DNA from: JABMQW01 sp964439935 | Lineage (GTDB): Bacteria; Fidelibacterota; Marinisomatia; Marinisomatales; TCS56 | Length of the DNA stretch: 64,000 nt | Assembly: GCA_964439935.1 (NCBI GenBank) | Contig: CAYTPW010000002.1 | Coordinates: forward strand, 124,001-188,000 | Reading direction: 5' to 3' | In this document: piece after piece, positions 1 through 9,025 of the stretch | Position numbering within the stretch: position 1 is the first letter of the stretch | How the letters are laid out: each line of letters begins with the position of its first letter | Translations under genes and position numbers: made by a program | The notes under the pieces: generated by a model | Databases searched by the model: none | Told to the model about the DNA's origin: nothing | The model's input: the letters and a program-made list of their open reading frames with translations, nothing else

Positions 1-2
1 AT

Positions 3-2561
3 GTGCAAACATCTGTATTTGGTTTTAATCAGTCCGGCCCCCTGGGCGATATCTTATTCGTCCGGTGGATTATCATCAATAGAGGAGTCGATGATCTTGA
101 CAGTGTATTTGTTTCATTCTGGCATGATGATGATGTCGGCGATGCTGGTGATGATCTGGTCGGCTGCGATATAGATTTGAGCCTGGGTTATACCTATAAT
201 GCCCCTGGTGGTGATGCAACTTATGGTGAAGCAGTTCCGGCTACGGGTACTGATTTCTTCCAGGGTCCCCTGGTAGATTCTCCTGGCGACACAGCACAGA
301 TATTAACCTGGGACCTCGAGAGTGGTTATTATTTAAGGCAAATGCCTGATCAAAGGCAATTGCCGTTAACCTCTTTTGTGAAATACATTAATGGTGATCC
401 AACCCTGGTTGATCCCAATACTGCCGAAGCTGCTTATCGTTACATGAATGGGCGTATTGGTCTTACCAATGAAGAATTTCGTGATCCGACCACCGGACAG
501 CCAACAATGTTTCTCCACGCTGGCAATCCAGCCACGAATACCGGCTGGGTGGACAATACTCCCGGGGATCGGCGTTTCTTGATGTCGTCCGGGCCATTTG
601 CCCTTTCTGCAGGTGATACACAGGAAGTAGTTGGCTCGATCATAATTGCCGCCAGCACCAGTTGGGACAAATCCATTAATAAGCTCAAGTTTTATGATCT
701 GCATGCCCAGCAGGCTTTCGATGCCAACTTCGAGGTCTGCGCGCCAGTACCGCCCGAAGTAGAGGTGGCCATGCAGGATCAAAAGGTTATATTGTCCTGG
801 GAAGAGAATTCAGCTAAGGTTGAAGAATATCTCTGCGCCGGGTATATTTTTGAAGGCTATAATATTTACCAGGGTGAGTCATTAAATGGGCCATGGACAA
901 AAATACAGACCTATGATTTGATCGACGGTTATCAGATTCTATCCAGCGGGGTTCAGGATGAAATCACCGGTGGTGTCATTGTAATGCCCGTTCAAGAGGG
1001 TGCTGACACCGGGCTCCAGCATTATCTTGAAATAGATTTTGATTATATAAGTAGTCGTTTATTGGTTAATAACCGCAAGTATTATTATGCAGTTACATCC
1101 TATTTATACGATCCCAATCCGGCAGCAACCTTTGCATTCCTCGAAAGTCCCTATAATGCACTTGAAGTTATACCGGGCGGCTTAAGCACAGGCACGGAGT
1201 ACACCTACGAATTTTCAGATACAATTGCGATCACCCATCCAAGTGGTTACGCCACCGGGATCAATTTCATGCCTCATGTAGTAGATCCCTATCTGCTGAA
1301 TGGCCATGAATATGAAATCTCATTTACTGTTATTAACGACAGCACCAATTACTGGTCGCTTGTCGATCTGGATGCAGGTGATACCCTGGTCTACCAGGAG
1401 AATTTCCCGGTTACTGCAGCCTATTATGTGGGATTAGAAGCCCTGCTCGGTCCAGATGAGGTACTGACAGGCATTGGTGAACCAACGGCCGACCATGCCT
1501 GGATTGAAATTACCGACGGTTTTTTACTGACGGTCGAAAACGCCACTTATCTGCAACCGGAAACTCATAGTGGATACACGATTCTCAATGATATGGATCC
1601 CTTGACACCAATGGTTTTCCAGGGGATCTTCGCAACGGCATTGTCCAGTGATGTTGGTGACGGGAGTTGGAACGCTTATCTAAGTAATATACCGGGATTA
1701 TCTCAGGCCAGTGGCAGCCCCTCACCTGAGGACATGAAGAAAGATATCCAAATCCGATTCACTGATGAAGGGTCTATTGCCACCTATCTTAATAATTATG
1801 CTTTAGTCGGACAACCGTCGGATACTCTTTGGCTGCCCTTCGAGATGTGGACGGTGGAACCCGGTGATACCCAGCAGGTTAATGTGTCTATGTACCAAGT
1901 AGCTGCCGGTAAGCCAATTTTCGAAGTTGATTCGACCAGTGGCGGTACGATAATCACTAAAAATGTAGCCTTCATGCCGGTGTATGAACCGTATGATGAA
2001 GCAGCGATACTGGCTAATCCAATGCGGCCAGATTCATCCGATGGCCAGAAGATGGGCTGGATGGTGCAATTCAATAAGGAAGAATCGATCTTTGAAAGTG
2101 GTGACGTTTTCCAGATTCATTTCAACAATCAACTGATTCCCGGCGAGGATGTATACAGGTTTACGGCCACCACTCTTGCTAAAGTGACTGACACCCAAGC
2201 AATCGAGGATCAAATTGACCGAATTAATGTTTTTCCGAATCCCTATTTTGGCCAAAACCCGGAAGAGCTGACACCGCTTGATCGCAATATCTTCTTTACC
2301 AATCTTGGAGTGGGTACAACAACGATCCGGATTTTCACTCTTGCTGGCGACATCGTGGCCCGGATTGATAAAGTTATCACCGCTGAAAATGATTCTGATC
2401 GGCGTGCCCCCTGGGATATGCGGAACCGGTTTGGTATTCCGGTGGCCAGCGGTATGTACATTGCCCACATCACTGTTGAAGACGACAGTGGAAAAGAGCT
2501 GGGTCAGAAAATTTTAAAACTGGCGATCTTCCAACCTGAAGAACGGCTGAGCATATATTAA
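3..2561 (+). CDS. Large secreted surface protein with T9SS-like C-terminal domain (5' truncated)
   Basis: The frame is open from the window edge, and no signal peptide is visible, so the real start probably lies upstream and this is the C-terminal 850 or so residues. A fibronectin-III-like module is suggested near residues 250-370 (VILSWEE, then FEGYNIYQGES and KYYYAVTSY). The last 110 residues (from INVFPNPYFG to the end) look like a FlgD/Por-sorting type beta domain with TIRIFTLAGDIV and VASGMYIAHI. Such domains are used for type IX secretion and cell-surface anchoring in FCB bacteria. The protein is followed after 13 bases by the PorV/PorQ-like gene, probably in one operon. The function of the body of the protein is unknown; an extracellular structural or adhesive role is inference. 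Confidence 0.75.
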   Translation: MQTSVFGFNQSGPLGDILFVRWIIINRGVDDLDSVFVSFWHDDDVGDAGDDLVGCDIDLSLGYTYNAPGGDATYGEAVPATGTDFFQGPLVDSPGDTAQILTWDLESGYYLRQMPDQRQLPLTSFVKYINGDPTLVDPNTAEAAYRYMNGRIGLTNEEFRDPTTGQPTMFLHAGNPATNTGWVDNTPGDRRFLMSSGPFALSAGDTQEVVGSIIIAASTSWDKSINKLKFYDLHAQQAFDANFEVCAPVPPEVEVAMQDQKVILSWEENSAKVEEYLCAGYIFEGYNIYQGESLNGPWTKIQTYDLIDGYQILSSGVQDEITGGVIVMPVQEGADTGLQHYLEIDFDYISSRLLVNNRKYYYAVTSYLYDPNPAATFAFLESPYNALEVIPGGLSTGTEYTYEFSDTIAITHPSGYATGINFMPHVVDPYLLNGHEYEISFTVINDSTNYWSLVDLDAGDTLVYQENFPVTAAYYVGLEALLGPDEVLTGIGEPTADHAWIEITDGFLLTVENATYLQPETHSGYTILNDMDPLTPMVFQGIFATALSSDVGDGSWNAYLSNIPGLSQASGSPSPEDMKKDIQIRFTDEGSIATYLNNYALVGQPSDTLWLPFEMWTVEPGDTQQVNVSMYQVAAGKPIFEVDSTSGGTIITKNVAFMPVYEPYDEAAILANPMRPDSSDGQKMGWMVQFNKEESIFESGDVFQIHFNNQLIPGEDVYRFTATTLAKVTDTQAIEDQIDRINVFPNPYFGQNPEELTPLDRNIFFTNLGVGTTTIRIFTLAGDIVARIDKVITAENDSDRRAPWDMRNRFGIPVASGMYIAHITVEDDSGKELGQKILKLAIFQPEERLSIY

Positions 2562-2574
2562 GGAGTGATAAGAA

Positions 2575-3684
2575 ATGAATAAGTACAAGAAGATTATACT
2601 GATTTCTTTATTAGCTGTATTCATCGTTGGGATAGTCGAAGGAGGTAGTAAGCGCCGTCGCGGAACTGCCGGAGCCCAGGAATTGATGATTCCAGTTGGT
2701 TCTCGAGGTATTGCCCTGGCTGGTTCCGATGTTGCCGGAATTTCAGGAATTGAGGCGATCGAATGGAATATGGCTGGGATGAGCAGGTTAAAGACAAGCG
2801 GTGAAGTCATGTTTTCCCATGCCACCTGGATCGGTGACATTGGCGTCAATTATGCTGCGGTAGCCTCTAAACTGGGTCGCAACGTCTTCGGATTATCATT
2901 GAGATCATTGAGTTTCGGTGATATTCCGGTTACCACCGCCTTAAATCCGGACGGAACAGGAGAAAAATACTCACCTAATTATGTCACCCTCGGGTTTTTA
3001 TTTTCGCGTAATATGACTGACAGGATCAATTTTGGCACCAGCCTTAAGTTGATTAACGAATCCATAATGACCGTATCAGCTACTGGCTTTGTAATTGATG
3101 CCGGTGTGCAGTACAGTCTTCTGGAAAGCGGTATCAGAATTGGAGTGTCAGTACGCAACCTGGGTTTGACAATGCTATTCAATGGAACCGGCCTTGAAGA
3201 ATTTCATTCGCCGTCTGATTCTGAACCAGGATCACCGGCTGAACCAAGAAGGATCGTGGTACAGGATGTCGAGATGCCGACAACAATTGAATTGGGCGCG
3301 TCTTATGGTCCTGTTAACCTTGGACTGGCCAACGTTACGCTGACAGGCTCTTTCTTAAATAACGACTTTTCCTTCGACGAATATCGCTTCGGTGCTGAGG
3401 CACAGGTGATGAATATTCTGTCATTCAGAGCCGGAATGGTTATGGGATTTGATCCAGAACCTTATGGATTGGATAATCTCGAAGATACCAGCGACGACTC
3501 AGCCGATGAACAATGGGAATTCTCTTGGAATGATGACCGTGAGGAATTTATCTGGGGCCCCAGTTTTGGATTCGGTTTGGATCTTTCCCAACTTACCGGC
3601 CTCGGTCTTTCAGTTGATTATGCCTATCGTTCGGCAGAATTCTTTGATGGAGTCAATTGGCTTACCTTTAAAATCGCATTTTAA
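2575..3684 (+). CDS. PorV/PorQ family outer-membrane beta-barrel protein
   Basis: 369 residues with an N-terminal signal segment (about residues 1-23, hydrophobic IILISLLAVFIVGIV). After it comes the characteristic start of the PorV/PorQ (UPF0164) family: AGAQELMIPVGSRGIALAGS, then a WNMAGM stretch resembling the WNPAGL of relatives. The rest alternates short beta strands and ends in an aromatic residue (FKIAF), as expected for an outer-membrane barrel. PorV-type proteins shuttle T9SS cargo from the translocon to the attachment complex, which fits its position between two genes whose products carry sorting-type C-termini. A clear ribosome site (AAGGAGTG) lies 9 bases before the ATG. An acidic loop near residues 300-322 is unusual but probably surface-exposed. 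Confidence 0.82.
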   Translation: MNKYKKIILISLLAVFIVGIVEGGSKRRRGTAGAQELMIPVGSRGIALAGSDVAGISGIEAIEWNMAGMSRLKTSGEVMFSHATWIGDIGVNYAAVASKLGRNVFGLSLRSLSFGDIPVTTALNPDGTGEKYSPNYVTLGFLFSRNMTDRINFGTSLKLINESIMTVSATGFVIDAGVQYSLLESGIRIGVSVRNLGLTMLFNGTGLEEFHSPSDSEPGSPAEPRRIVVQDVEMPTTIELGASYGPVNLGLANVTLTGSFLNNDFSFDEYRFGAEAQVMNILSFRAGMVMGFDPEPYGLDNLEDTSDDSADEQWEFSWNDDREEFIWGPSFGFGLDLSQLTGLGLSVDYAYRSAEFFDGVNWLTFKIAF

Positions 3685-3705
3685 AAACTTGAGAAGGATA
3701 TAATA

Positions 3706-3752
3706 ATACCGTATTATAGTGGTATAATTATATCAACTTTCTTGCAAGAAAG
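3706..3752. promoter_or_regulatory. Promoter-like region with palindrome upstream of surface-protein gene
   Basis: The 85-base gap holds a TATAAT match at 3723-3728, a spaced dyad ATACC/GGTAT (3706-3710 and 3721-3725), and a perfect 16-base palindrome CTTTCTTGCAAGAAAG at 3737-3752. The palindrome ends 17 bases before the next ATG and just before its ribosome site. No convincing -35 box was found. A promoter with an operator, or a 5'-end mRNA hairpin, are both possible. Confidence 0.4.
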
Positions 3753-3769
3753 GAAACAAAGGAGAAACA

Positions 3770-6121
3770 ATGAGTAAAAATGTGCTAATAGTTCTCAGCA
3801 TTATGCTCTTATTTAGTTGGACACTAAGTGCGGGCGACCTTGTTGAGATAAACAAATCTACGGTCCCAAGCGTTGATTTTAAGGACGGCAAGTTGTCACG
3901 GACTGTTGTGATAGGTCCGTCCTACAATCATCGCGATGTGGCTGATACCATGTCCTATACCGATGCCTGGGGCTCTGCTTTTATCCAGTCTCCTGGCGAT
4001 GCCATGATAGTGGCGTTCCAGATGCCGGCCGATGGTATTATCAAGGGCGTGAATGTACCCGTTAATGAATGGGGTACCGGTGATCAACAGTTGACGGTAT
4101 CGCTTTATGAACTGACCTACCCCTATGGTCTCGATGCCAATGGCGACCCAATCCGCTATCCCCTAACCTCAGTAGATGGTAACGGTTGGATTGGTGGTTA
4201 CGACATGATGGCCGATTCCGGTGCGATGGTTTTTGATGGAGATGTATACACTCCACCCGGAACGGCGCCTGAATGTGCCGGTGGTGCAGCCAACGTGGCC
4301 GATTATGCCGCTGATCCGCTAGGACAGGTAGATTCTCCCTTTGGCCCACCCGGGCTCCCCTTACAGGGACTGATCTGGCCAGATGGATTCACAGCTCCCA
4401 CACTGGATCCGGCCAATAATCCGGATAATTCAGACGAAGTCTCTGCTAACTGGATTGCTACGGCAGATTTTGGAACAGAACCGGTTGTTACTGGCGGCAC
4501 CTGGGTAGGTGTCCTGGTCTTCTTTTCCGGTGCTGGTGGTGGCGCTGATGAACCGTGTGCATTCTGGTATGCGGATGGCGATCCATTGGGATTGAATGAT
4601 CCCTATGTGGCCCTGAAGTTTTATGCCGGTTGCGGCGGAACTTCCGGCAGCGGTGGTTGGCATATTCGCCACTGGGTATTTGGCTTTGATCTGGCAGTAT
4701 TGCTGACCGGTGACAGAGGCCCGACCTATGGTGATGAAGCGTCACTGGTTACGACCGTCTCAACAGATGCGATCCCTTATGACATCGATATCTTCGATGA
4801 TAATCCAAGTGGCGGCAGTGCCGGAGTTGCCTCCGCAGTACTGCATTATCAATTGGATTCAGTCACGGCTACGGTTAATGATCTTGCCATGACAGCAACC
4901 GGCGACAACTATGCCGTTTCAATACCCGGTCAAGTAGCCGGAACGATGGTATACTACTGGGTTGAAGCAACTGATGTAGGTGGGAATGCCACTACAACAC
5001 CTAAGAAATCCTACTACATCTTCCTGTCACGACCCGGCAAAATCCTGTTGTTTAACAATACCGACCCACTGTATGGTAATATTCTGTACGTGCCCTATTG
5101 CTACTACGAATGGGGTACGACGGTAGCATTCGATATCTGGGCTTCCGATTATGGAAACATTACCGAGGCTCTGGTCAACAATTACGATGTGATCCTCGAA
5201 GTGACAGAAGCTGGTGCAGATTTCGATACCGATCCGGTCCTGCAACCCTGGTTCGCACTTGGCGACAAAGTCTACGTCGTTGAAGGCGATGAATGGTTAG
5301 GCGCACGTTATGGCTGGCCTAGCGCTAGTATGGATATTCCAGCTGGCGACTTTGCCGAAGATATCGGAATTATTCACTACTACCCCGATGTTAATAACGC
5401 CGCTACTTCCGTCTCCAGGTTATTCCCGGTTGCCGCTGATGATGTTAGTGGCGCTTTGGCTACCTTCCTTACCGACAGCAGTTGCGTACTGGATTATGAT
5501 CCACAATATGATCCGGGGCATTCCAACTGGTTAGACGGTATTGATGCCGGAACCGGCGCCGTAGTGGCCTTTACCGGTCACGACGGTGAAGTCGATACTC
5601 TCGGTGTATCTTCTGGTACTACAACCTACACAACGGGTATTTACGGTACTTATGGAACAAGCAAGGCAGCTTTCTTTGCCTTCGATATCATGAGTCTGTA
5701 TGCCAGGAATTATACTTCTGGTGACGCATACTGGGTAGGTGCCTGGGACTATGATTACTATCATGTTAGTCCATTCCGCATGGCTCTGAGATGGGCCGGT
5801 GTTGAATATGTTGGTGTTGATGACCCGCAGTCGACAACGCCCAGTCAATTCACACTCAAAGGTAATTATCCGAATCCGTTCAACCCCATCACGAATATCA
5901 GCTACTCGCTCGACATCACCAGTGACGTGAATGTTACCGTTTACTCACTGCTGGGTCAGGAGATCGCTACACTGCACAGCGGTGTACAAAAAGCAGGTGT
6001 ACATACAGTTGAATGGTCAGGAATAAGTGACCTTGGCAATACTGTTGCCTCCGGTATGTATCTATATCGTATTACATCCGATGGACGTGCCTTAACTGGC
6101 AAAATGCTGTTGCTGAAATAA
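3770..6121 (+). CDS. Secreted surface protein with T9SS type A sorting domain
   Basis: 783 residues. A signal peptide is clear (residues 1 to about 21, with a hydrophobic run ending LSAG). The N-terminal half is rich in Gly, Asp and aromatic residues. A beta-sandwich-like module near residues 330-425 has the pattern of Ig-like repeats found in secreted FCB proteins (VSIPGQVAGTMVYYWVEATD). A Gly/Asp/Tyr-rich domain follows. The last 95 residues carry the classic sorting motif NYPNPFNPITNISYSL, the VYSLLGQEIATL strand and VASGMYLYRI, so secretion through a T9SS and surface attachment is expected from knowledge of the family. The ribosome site is AAAGGAG. A strong terminator follows directly, so this gene ends its transcription unit. 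No enzymatic motif was recognised. Confidence 0.83.
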   Translation: MSKNVLIVLSIMLLFSWTLSAGDLVEINKSTVPSVDFKDGKLSRTVVIGPSYNHRDVADTMSYTDAWGSAFIQSPGDAMIVAFQMPADGIIKGVNVPVNEWGTGDQQLTVSLYELTYPYGLDANGDPIRYPLTSVDGNGWIGGYDMMADSGAMVFDGDVYTPPGTAPECAGGAANVADYAADPLGQVDSPFGPPGLPLQGLIWPDGFTAPTLDPANNPDNSDEVSANWIATADFGTEPVVTGGTWVGVLVFFSGAGGGADEPCAFWYADGDPLGLNDPYVALKFYAGCGGTSGSGGWHIRHWVFGFDLAVLLTGDRGPTYGDEASLVTTVSTDAIPYDIDIFDDNPSGGSAGVASAVLHYQLDSVTATVNDLAMTATGDNYAVSIPGQVAGTMVYYWVEATDVGGNATTTPKKSYYIFLSRPGKILLFNNTDPLYGNILYVPYCYYEWGTTVAFDIWASDYGNITEALVNNYDVILEVTEAGADFDTDPVLQPWFALGDKVYVVEGDEWLGARYGWPSASMDIPAGDFAEDIGIIHYYPDVNNAATSVSRLFPVAADDVSGALATFLTDSSCVLDYDPQYDPGHSNWLDGIDAGTGAVVAFTGHDGEVDTLGVSSGTTTYTTGIYGTYGTSKAAFFAFDIMSLYARNYTSGDAYWVGAWDYDYYHVSPFRMALRWAGVEYVGVDDPQSTTPSQFTLKGNYPNPFNPITNISYSLDITSDVNVTVYSLLGQEIATLHSGVQKAGVHTVEWSGISDLGNTVASGMYLYRITSDGRALTGKMLLLK

Positions 6122-6150
6122 ACACTAAGTAATACGAATTCTTACTCAAC

Positions 6151-6186
6151 AAAAGGGCGACTTATAGGTCGCCCTTTTGTTATTTT
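6151..6186 (+). terminator. Rho-independent terminator after surface-protein gene
   Basis: An 11-bp perfect stem (AAAAGGGCGAC at 6151-6161 and GTCGCCCTTTT at 6168-6178) closes a 6-base loop and runs into a T-rich stretch. It starts 30 bases after the stop codon of the upstream gene, and its T tract leads into the start of the next gene, so it insulates the two. Confidence 0.9.
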
Positions 6187-6191
6187 CACAC

Positions 6192-7469
6192 ATGAAAAAA
6201 CTGAAGTTAATCACATTATTAATAGCATCATTACTGCTGGTTTATTGCGGAAGCGACTCTGACCAGACTACTGTCAGCATAGACAATAATCCGATCGACA
6301 ATCAATTATTTTATACTTTTATTGATTCTAATACATTCGCATCTGCATCATCAACCAGGCAAAGTCAATTGGTCCGCGAATTTTCAGGTAAATGGTTAGC
6401 CGCCAAACAGGCTGAAAAGATAGTTAAGAATCAGCGACTACTTGCCAATCAATTAGAAAACAGGCAGAATGCTTTAATTCTGGATAGAGTCATTTCAGAA
6501 TACTTGGCGGCCAGAATCAATGATGTTGTTGTTGACAGCATTCTGTCTAATAAGCAAAAAACTGTTAAAGTGAAGGAGATATTATTTCCGCATATTTTTT
6601 CAAGTGGATTTATAACAGAACAGTTACCGAGCGAAGCTTTGAAAGCAGCAATTAAAGCAAAAGATCGAATAGTCACCCAGGAAATCAGTTTTGCTGATGC
6701 AGTCACGATATACTCGGTAATTCCCTATATGGAATTGCGCGGTGGCAACCTTGGTTTTATTGCTTATAAAGATCTACCAAAACATCTTTTGGATGCTGTC
6801 TGGGCTGCCGGTGCGGGAGTCATTGTTGGCCCGGTTGAAACTAAATTTGGATACCATCTATTGTGGGTAGGCGAATCAAAACCAGTTTCCATTCCAGATA
6901 CGTTGGTGGCACACAAGCGAATAAAAAAAGAACTGGGCCAGGGAAAGCATGGTGTTCTTGAAAATGAAATGAGAAAATTATCGGCCCGTCTATTCAGTGC
7001 TAAACAGGTAAAATTAATCGATGAGGCAATTGTTGATCTGTGGAGTCAGATCGACGCGCTGAAATCACCGGGTGTGAAAATAAGGTACAGGAAATTGGAA
7101 GAAATTAAGTCTGATATCGTGTTAGGGTCGATTGGCGAAAAACCGCTGCACCTATCATGGTTTATAGAACAGGGTTACCTGATGGGAAACATAGCTGACG
7201 CACCAATCCATACCGGGTATTTCCTTTACAAGGCGCTAACCGATATTTTAAACCGATACCGGGTAATCGAGTGGGCTCTTGAAAATAATTTAGTTACTAT
7301 ATCCGATTTTAAATATCAAATGGAATTGGCAAAAATTAATATATCTGCTGAAGCATATATTAATAACCAATTGGCCACCGATAATTATCTGTCCGAAGAA
7401 ATAGTGTTAAACCGCTTGAATCTTGAACACAAGATTATATTTAATGAGCAGTTTTTGGCCGGTAATTAA
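6192..7469 (+). CDS. PpiC-type peptidylprolyl isomerase, putative lipoprotein
   Basis: The ATG at 6192 was chosen because it gives a lipoprotein signal (MKKLKLITLLIASLLLVYC) with Cys19 as the probable lipidation site. Tyr at position -1 is atypical for a lipobox. Residues of about 120-225 form a parvulin-like domain: ISFADAVTIYS, then RGGNLGFIAYKDLP and GPVETKFGYHLLWV, the usual closing strand. The flanking regions are helical and charged, like the chaperone arms of PrsA or SurA. A role as an envelope foldase on the periplasmic face of a membrane is likely. It stands alone between a terminator and a convergent gene. The active-site region is divergent, so chaperone activity without isomerase activity is possible. 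Confidence 0.72.
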   Translation: MKKLKLITLLIASLLLVYCGSDSDQTTVSIDNNPIDNQLFYTFIDSNTFASASSTRQSQLVREFSGKWLAAKQAEKIVKNQRLLANQLENRQNALILDRVISEYLAARINDVVVDSILSNKQKTVKVKEILFPHIFSSGFITEQLPSEALKAAIKAKDRIVTQEISFADAVTIYSVIPYMELRGGNLGFIAYKDLPKHLLDAVWAAGAGVIVGPVETKFGYHLLWVGESKPVSIPDTLVAHKRIKKELGQGKHGVLENEMRKLSARLFSAKQVKLIDEAIVDLWSQIDALKSPGVKIRYRKLEEIKSDIVLGSIGEKPLHLSWFIEQGYLMGNIADAPIHTGYFLYKALTDILNRYRVIEWALENNLVTISDFKYQMELAKINISAEAYINNQLATDNYLSEEIVLNRLNLEHKIIFNEQFLAGN

Positions 7470-7569
7470 TGAATTATATCTGGTTTTGATTGTCGACTAA
7501 TTAACCATTATACAGCAATCTATATAACCGGCCAATTAGAATAATGATCGCAGTATAATTAATCCTAGA

Positions 7570-8010
7570 TCACCCACTTTTTTCTATATTATGTATTAAT
7601 ATATCACACCCCATTGGAAATACGGTATCCGGTTGTCCCACGACCGTTGCCTGGCAGAAATCAGTATAAATCGATTCTCCTGTGCTGGGACCGAAATCGA
7701 AATCTTCATCAAACAGGACCTGCACCACCGGCAACCTGATCAATTGCAAAGTTTCCAGCAGCGCTAATTCATAACTGGCCCAGGCCATGGGAGCCAGTAA
7801 TATTCCCTGGGCAGAATTACGATTGCGCTGAATAAATGTCAATGCTTTATCAATCCGATGGGTCTGTAGGAATTTAAGCGTAATTCCCAGTTTATGCGCC
7901 TGCTGCCGCAGAGAGCGATTGATTTTGTCCAGTGTAATCCGCTGTCCGACCTGCGCTGAACGTAGACCAATTAAATTCAGGTTGGGGCCCTGTAATACTA
8001 AAAATTCCAT
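7570..8010 (-). CDS. AroQ-like (type II 3-dehydroquinase fold) protein, catalytic residues lost
   Basis: 146 residues, the right length for type II 3-dehydroquinate dehydratase, which converts 3-dehydroquinate to 3-dehydroshikimate. The N-terminal signature QGPNLNLIG (residues 7-15) and ITLDKI (25-30) are intact. The active-site positions are not. The tyrosine of the usual R-x-P-x-x-YG loop is replaced in LRSAQVG (16-22); the QSNHEGE/QTNFEGE block is QTHRIDK (49-55); the NPGAYTHTS block is APMAWASYE (73-81); and the EVHLSN block is QVLFDED (97-103), which loses the catalytic His. I infer a homologue that kept the fold but not the dehydratase chemistry. It is transcribed divergently from the ABC operon. 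It could be a regulator, a structural relic, or an enzyme with a new reaction. Confidence 0.72.
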   Translation of the reverse strand: MEFLVLQGPNLNLIGLRSAQVGQRITLDKINRSLRQQAHKLGITLKFLQTHRIDKALTFIQRNRNSAQGILLAPMAWASYELALLETLQLIRLPVVQVLFDEDFDFGPSTGESIYTDFCQATVVGQPDTVFPMGCDILIHNIEKSG

Positions 8011-8110
8011 GGTTTAAAATTAAGGCGGGGCTGTGAATTATGGCTGAAAAAAAATCATATCGATAAAATACCAAATCCAGCTAAATTAAACTATCAATTC
8101 CTAATTACCC

Positions 8111-9025
8111 GTGTCTGACGTAATTAAAATTACAAATCTTAATAAAAACTTCGGTTCGATAAAAGCTGTTGATAACCTCAATCTAACTGTTCCCCGGGGA
8201 ACGATTTTCGGCTTTCTGGGACCTAACGGGGCCGGTAAGTCCACCACGATCCGTTTATTATTGGGGTTGATAAAACCAGATGCGGGTAAAATAAATCTTT
8301 TAGGTCAGCCAGTGACGACCGGACGCAATTCTGCTTTGTTGAACGTCGGTGCCTTTGTCGAAGAACCTGATTTTTATATTAATCTATCGGCCCGGCAGAA
8401 TTTACGGCTTCTGGGACGTTTAACAGGTCCTATTGATAATGACCGGATCAACGAGGTACTGGATATTGTTGATCTCAGTGATCGGGCGGATGATAAAGTT
8501 AAAGCTTATTCGCGGGGCATGCGCCAGCGACTGGGAATTGCCCAGGCCATACTGGATCGGCCACAATTGCTAATTTTAGATGAGCCCACCTCCTCACTGG
8601 ATCCGGCCGGTATCCGCGATATCCGCCAACTGGTAATTCGTCTGGCGGCGGAAGAAAAGATCACGGTTTTTCTCTCCTCGCATATCCTCCATGAAGTGGA
8701 GCAGATGTGCTCTGATCTGGCGGTGGTCCACCGTGGACGGCTGGTTGAGACTGGTCCGGTCCGGGATTTATTACGGGAGAGCGGATTGGCGATAACTGAA
8801 ATCCAGGCCGATGATTTGGAGAAAGCCCGTTCACTATTGGTGGATGATTCGGCGGTGAACGAAGTGGAATTACACCAGGAAAGCCTAAAAATCAAGGTTG
8901 CGCGACGGGAATTGCCACGTCTGACCCGAAAACTGGTGGAGGCCGATATAGCTATCACGGCTATAATCCCCCGGACCTCCCTGGAAGATTATTTTTTACA
9001 GATCACCCAAGAGCTTGAATCATGA
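8111..9025 (+). CDS. ABC transporter ATP-binding protein
   Basis: 304 residues from a GTG start. The nucleotide-binding domain has Walker A GPNGAGKST (37-45), the signature YSRGMRQRLG (133-142), Walker B LLILDEP (153-159) and the H-loop SSHILHEVE (about 190-198). The last 90 residues form a C-terminal extension ending in TSLEDYFLQIT, as in NatA/CcmA-type exporters of the ABC-2 class. It hydrolyses ATP for the membrane protein whose ATG overlaps its stop by 4 bases. The substrate is unknown. The third gene of the operon is a LolA-like periplasmic protein, which suggests an envelope task, perhaps lipid or lipoprotein traffic. Confidence 0.9.
   Translation: MSDVIKITNLNKNFGSIKAVDNLNLTVPRGTIFGFLGPNGAGKSTTIRLLLGLIKPDAGKINLLGQPVTTGRNSALLNVGAFVEEPDFYINLSARQNLRLLGRLTGPIDNDRINEVLDIVDLSDRADDKVKAYSRGMRQRLGIAQAILDRPQLLILDEPTSSLDPAGIRDIRQLVIRLAAEEKITVFLSSHILHEVEQMCSDLAVVHRGRLVETGPVRDLLRESGLAITEIQADDLEKARSLLVDDSAVNEVELHQESLKIKVARRELPRLTRKLVEADIAITAIIPRTSLEDYFLQITQELES

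Noticed and set aside
7455..7535. Inverted repeat TTGGCCGGT / ACCGGCCAA in the convergent gap after the parvulin gene
   Set aside because: The 9-base arms are 63 bases apart with no T tract, so a terminator or operator cannot be argued.
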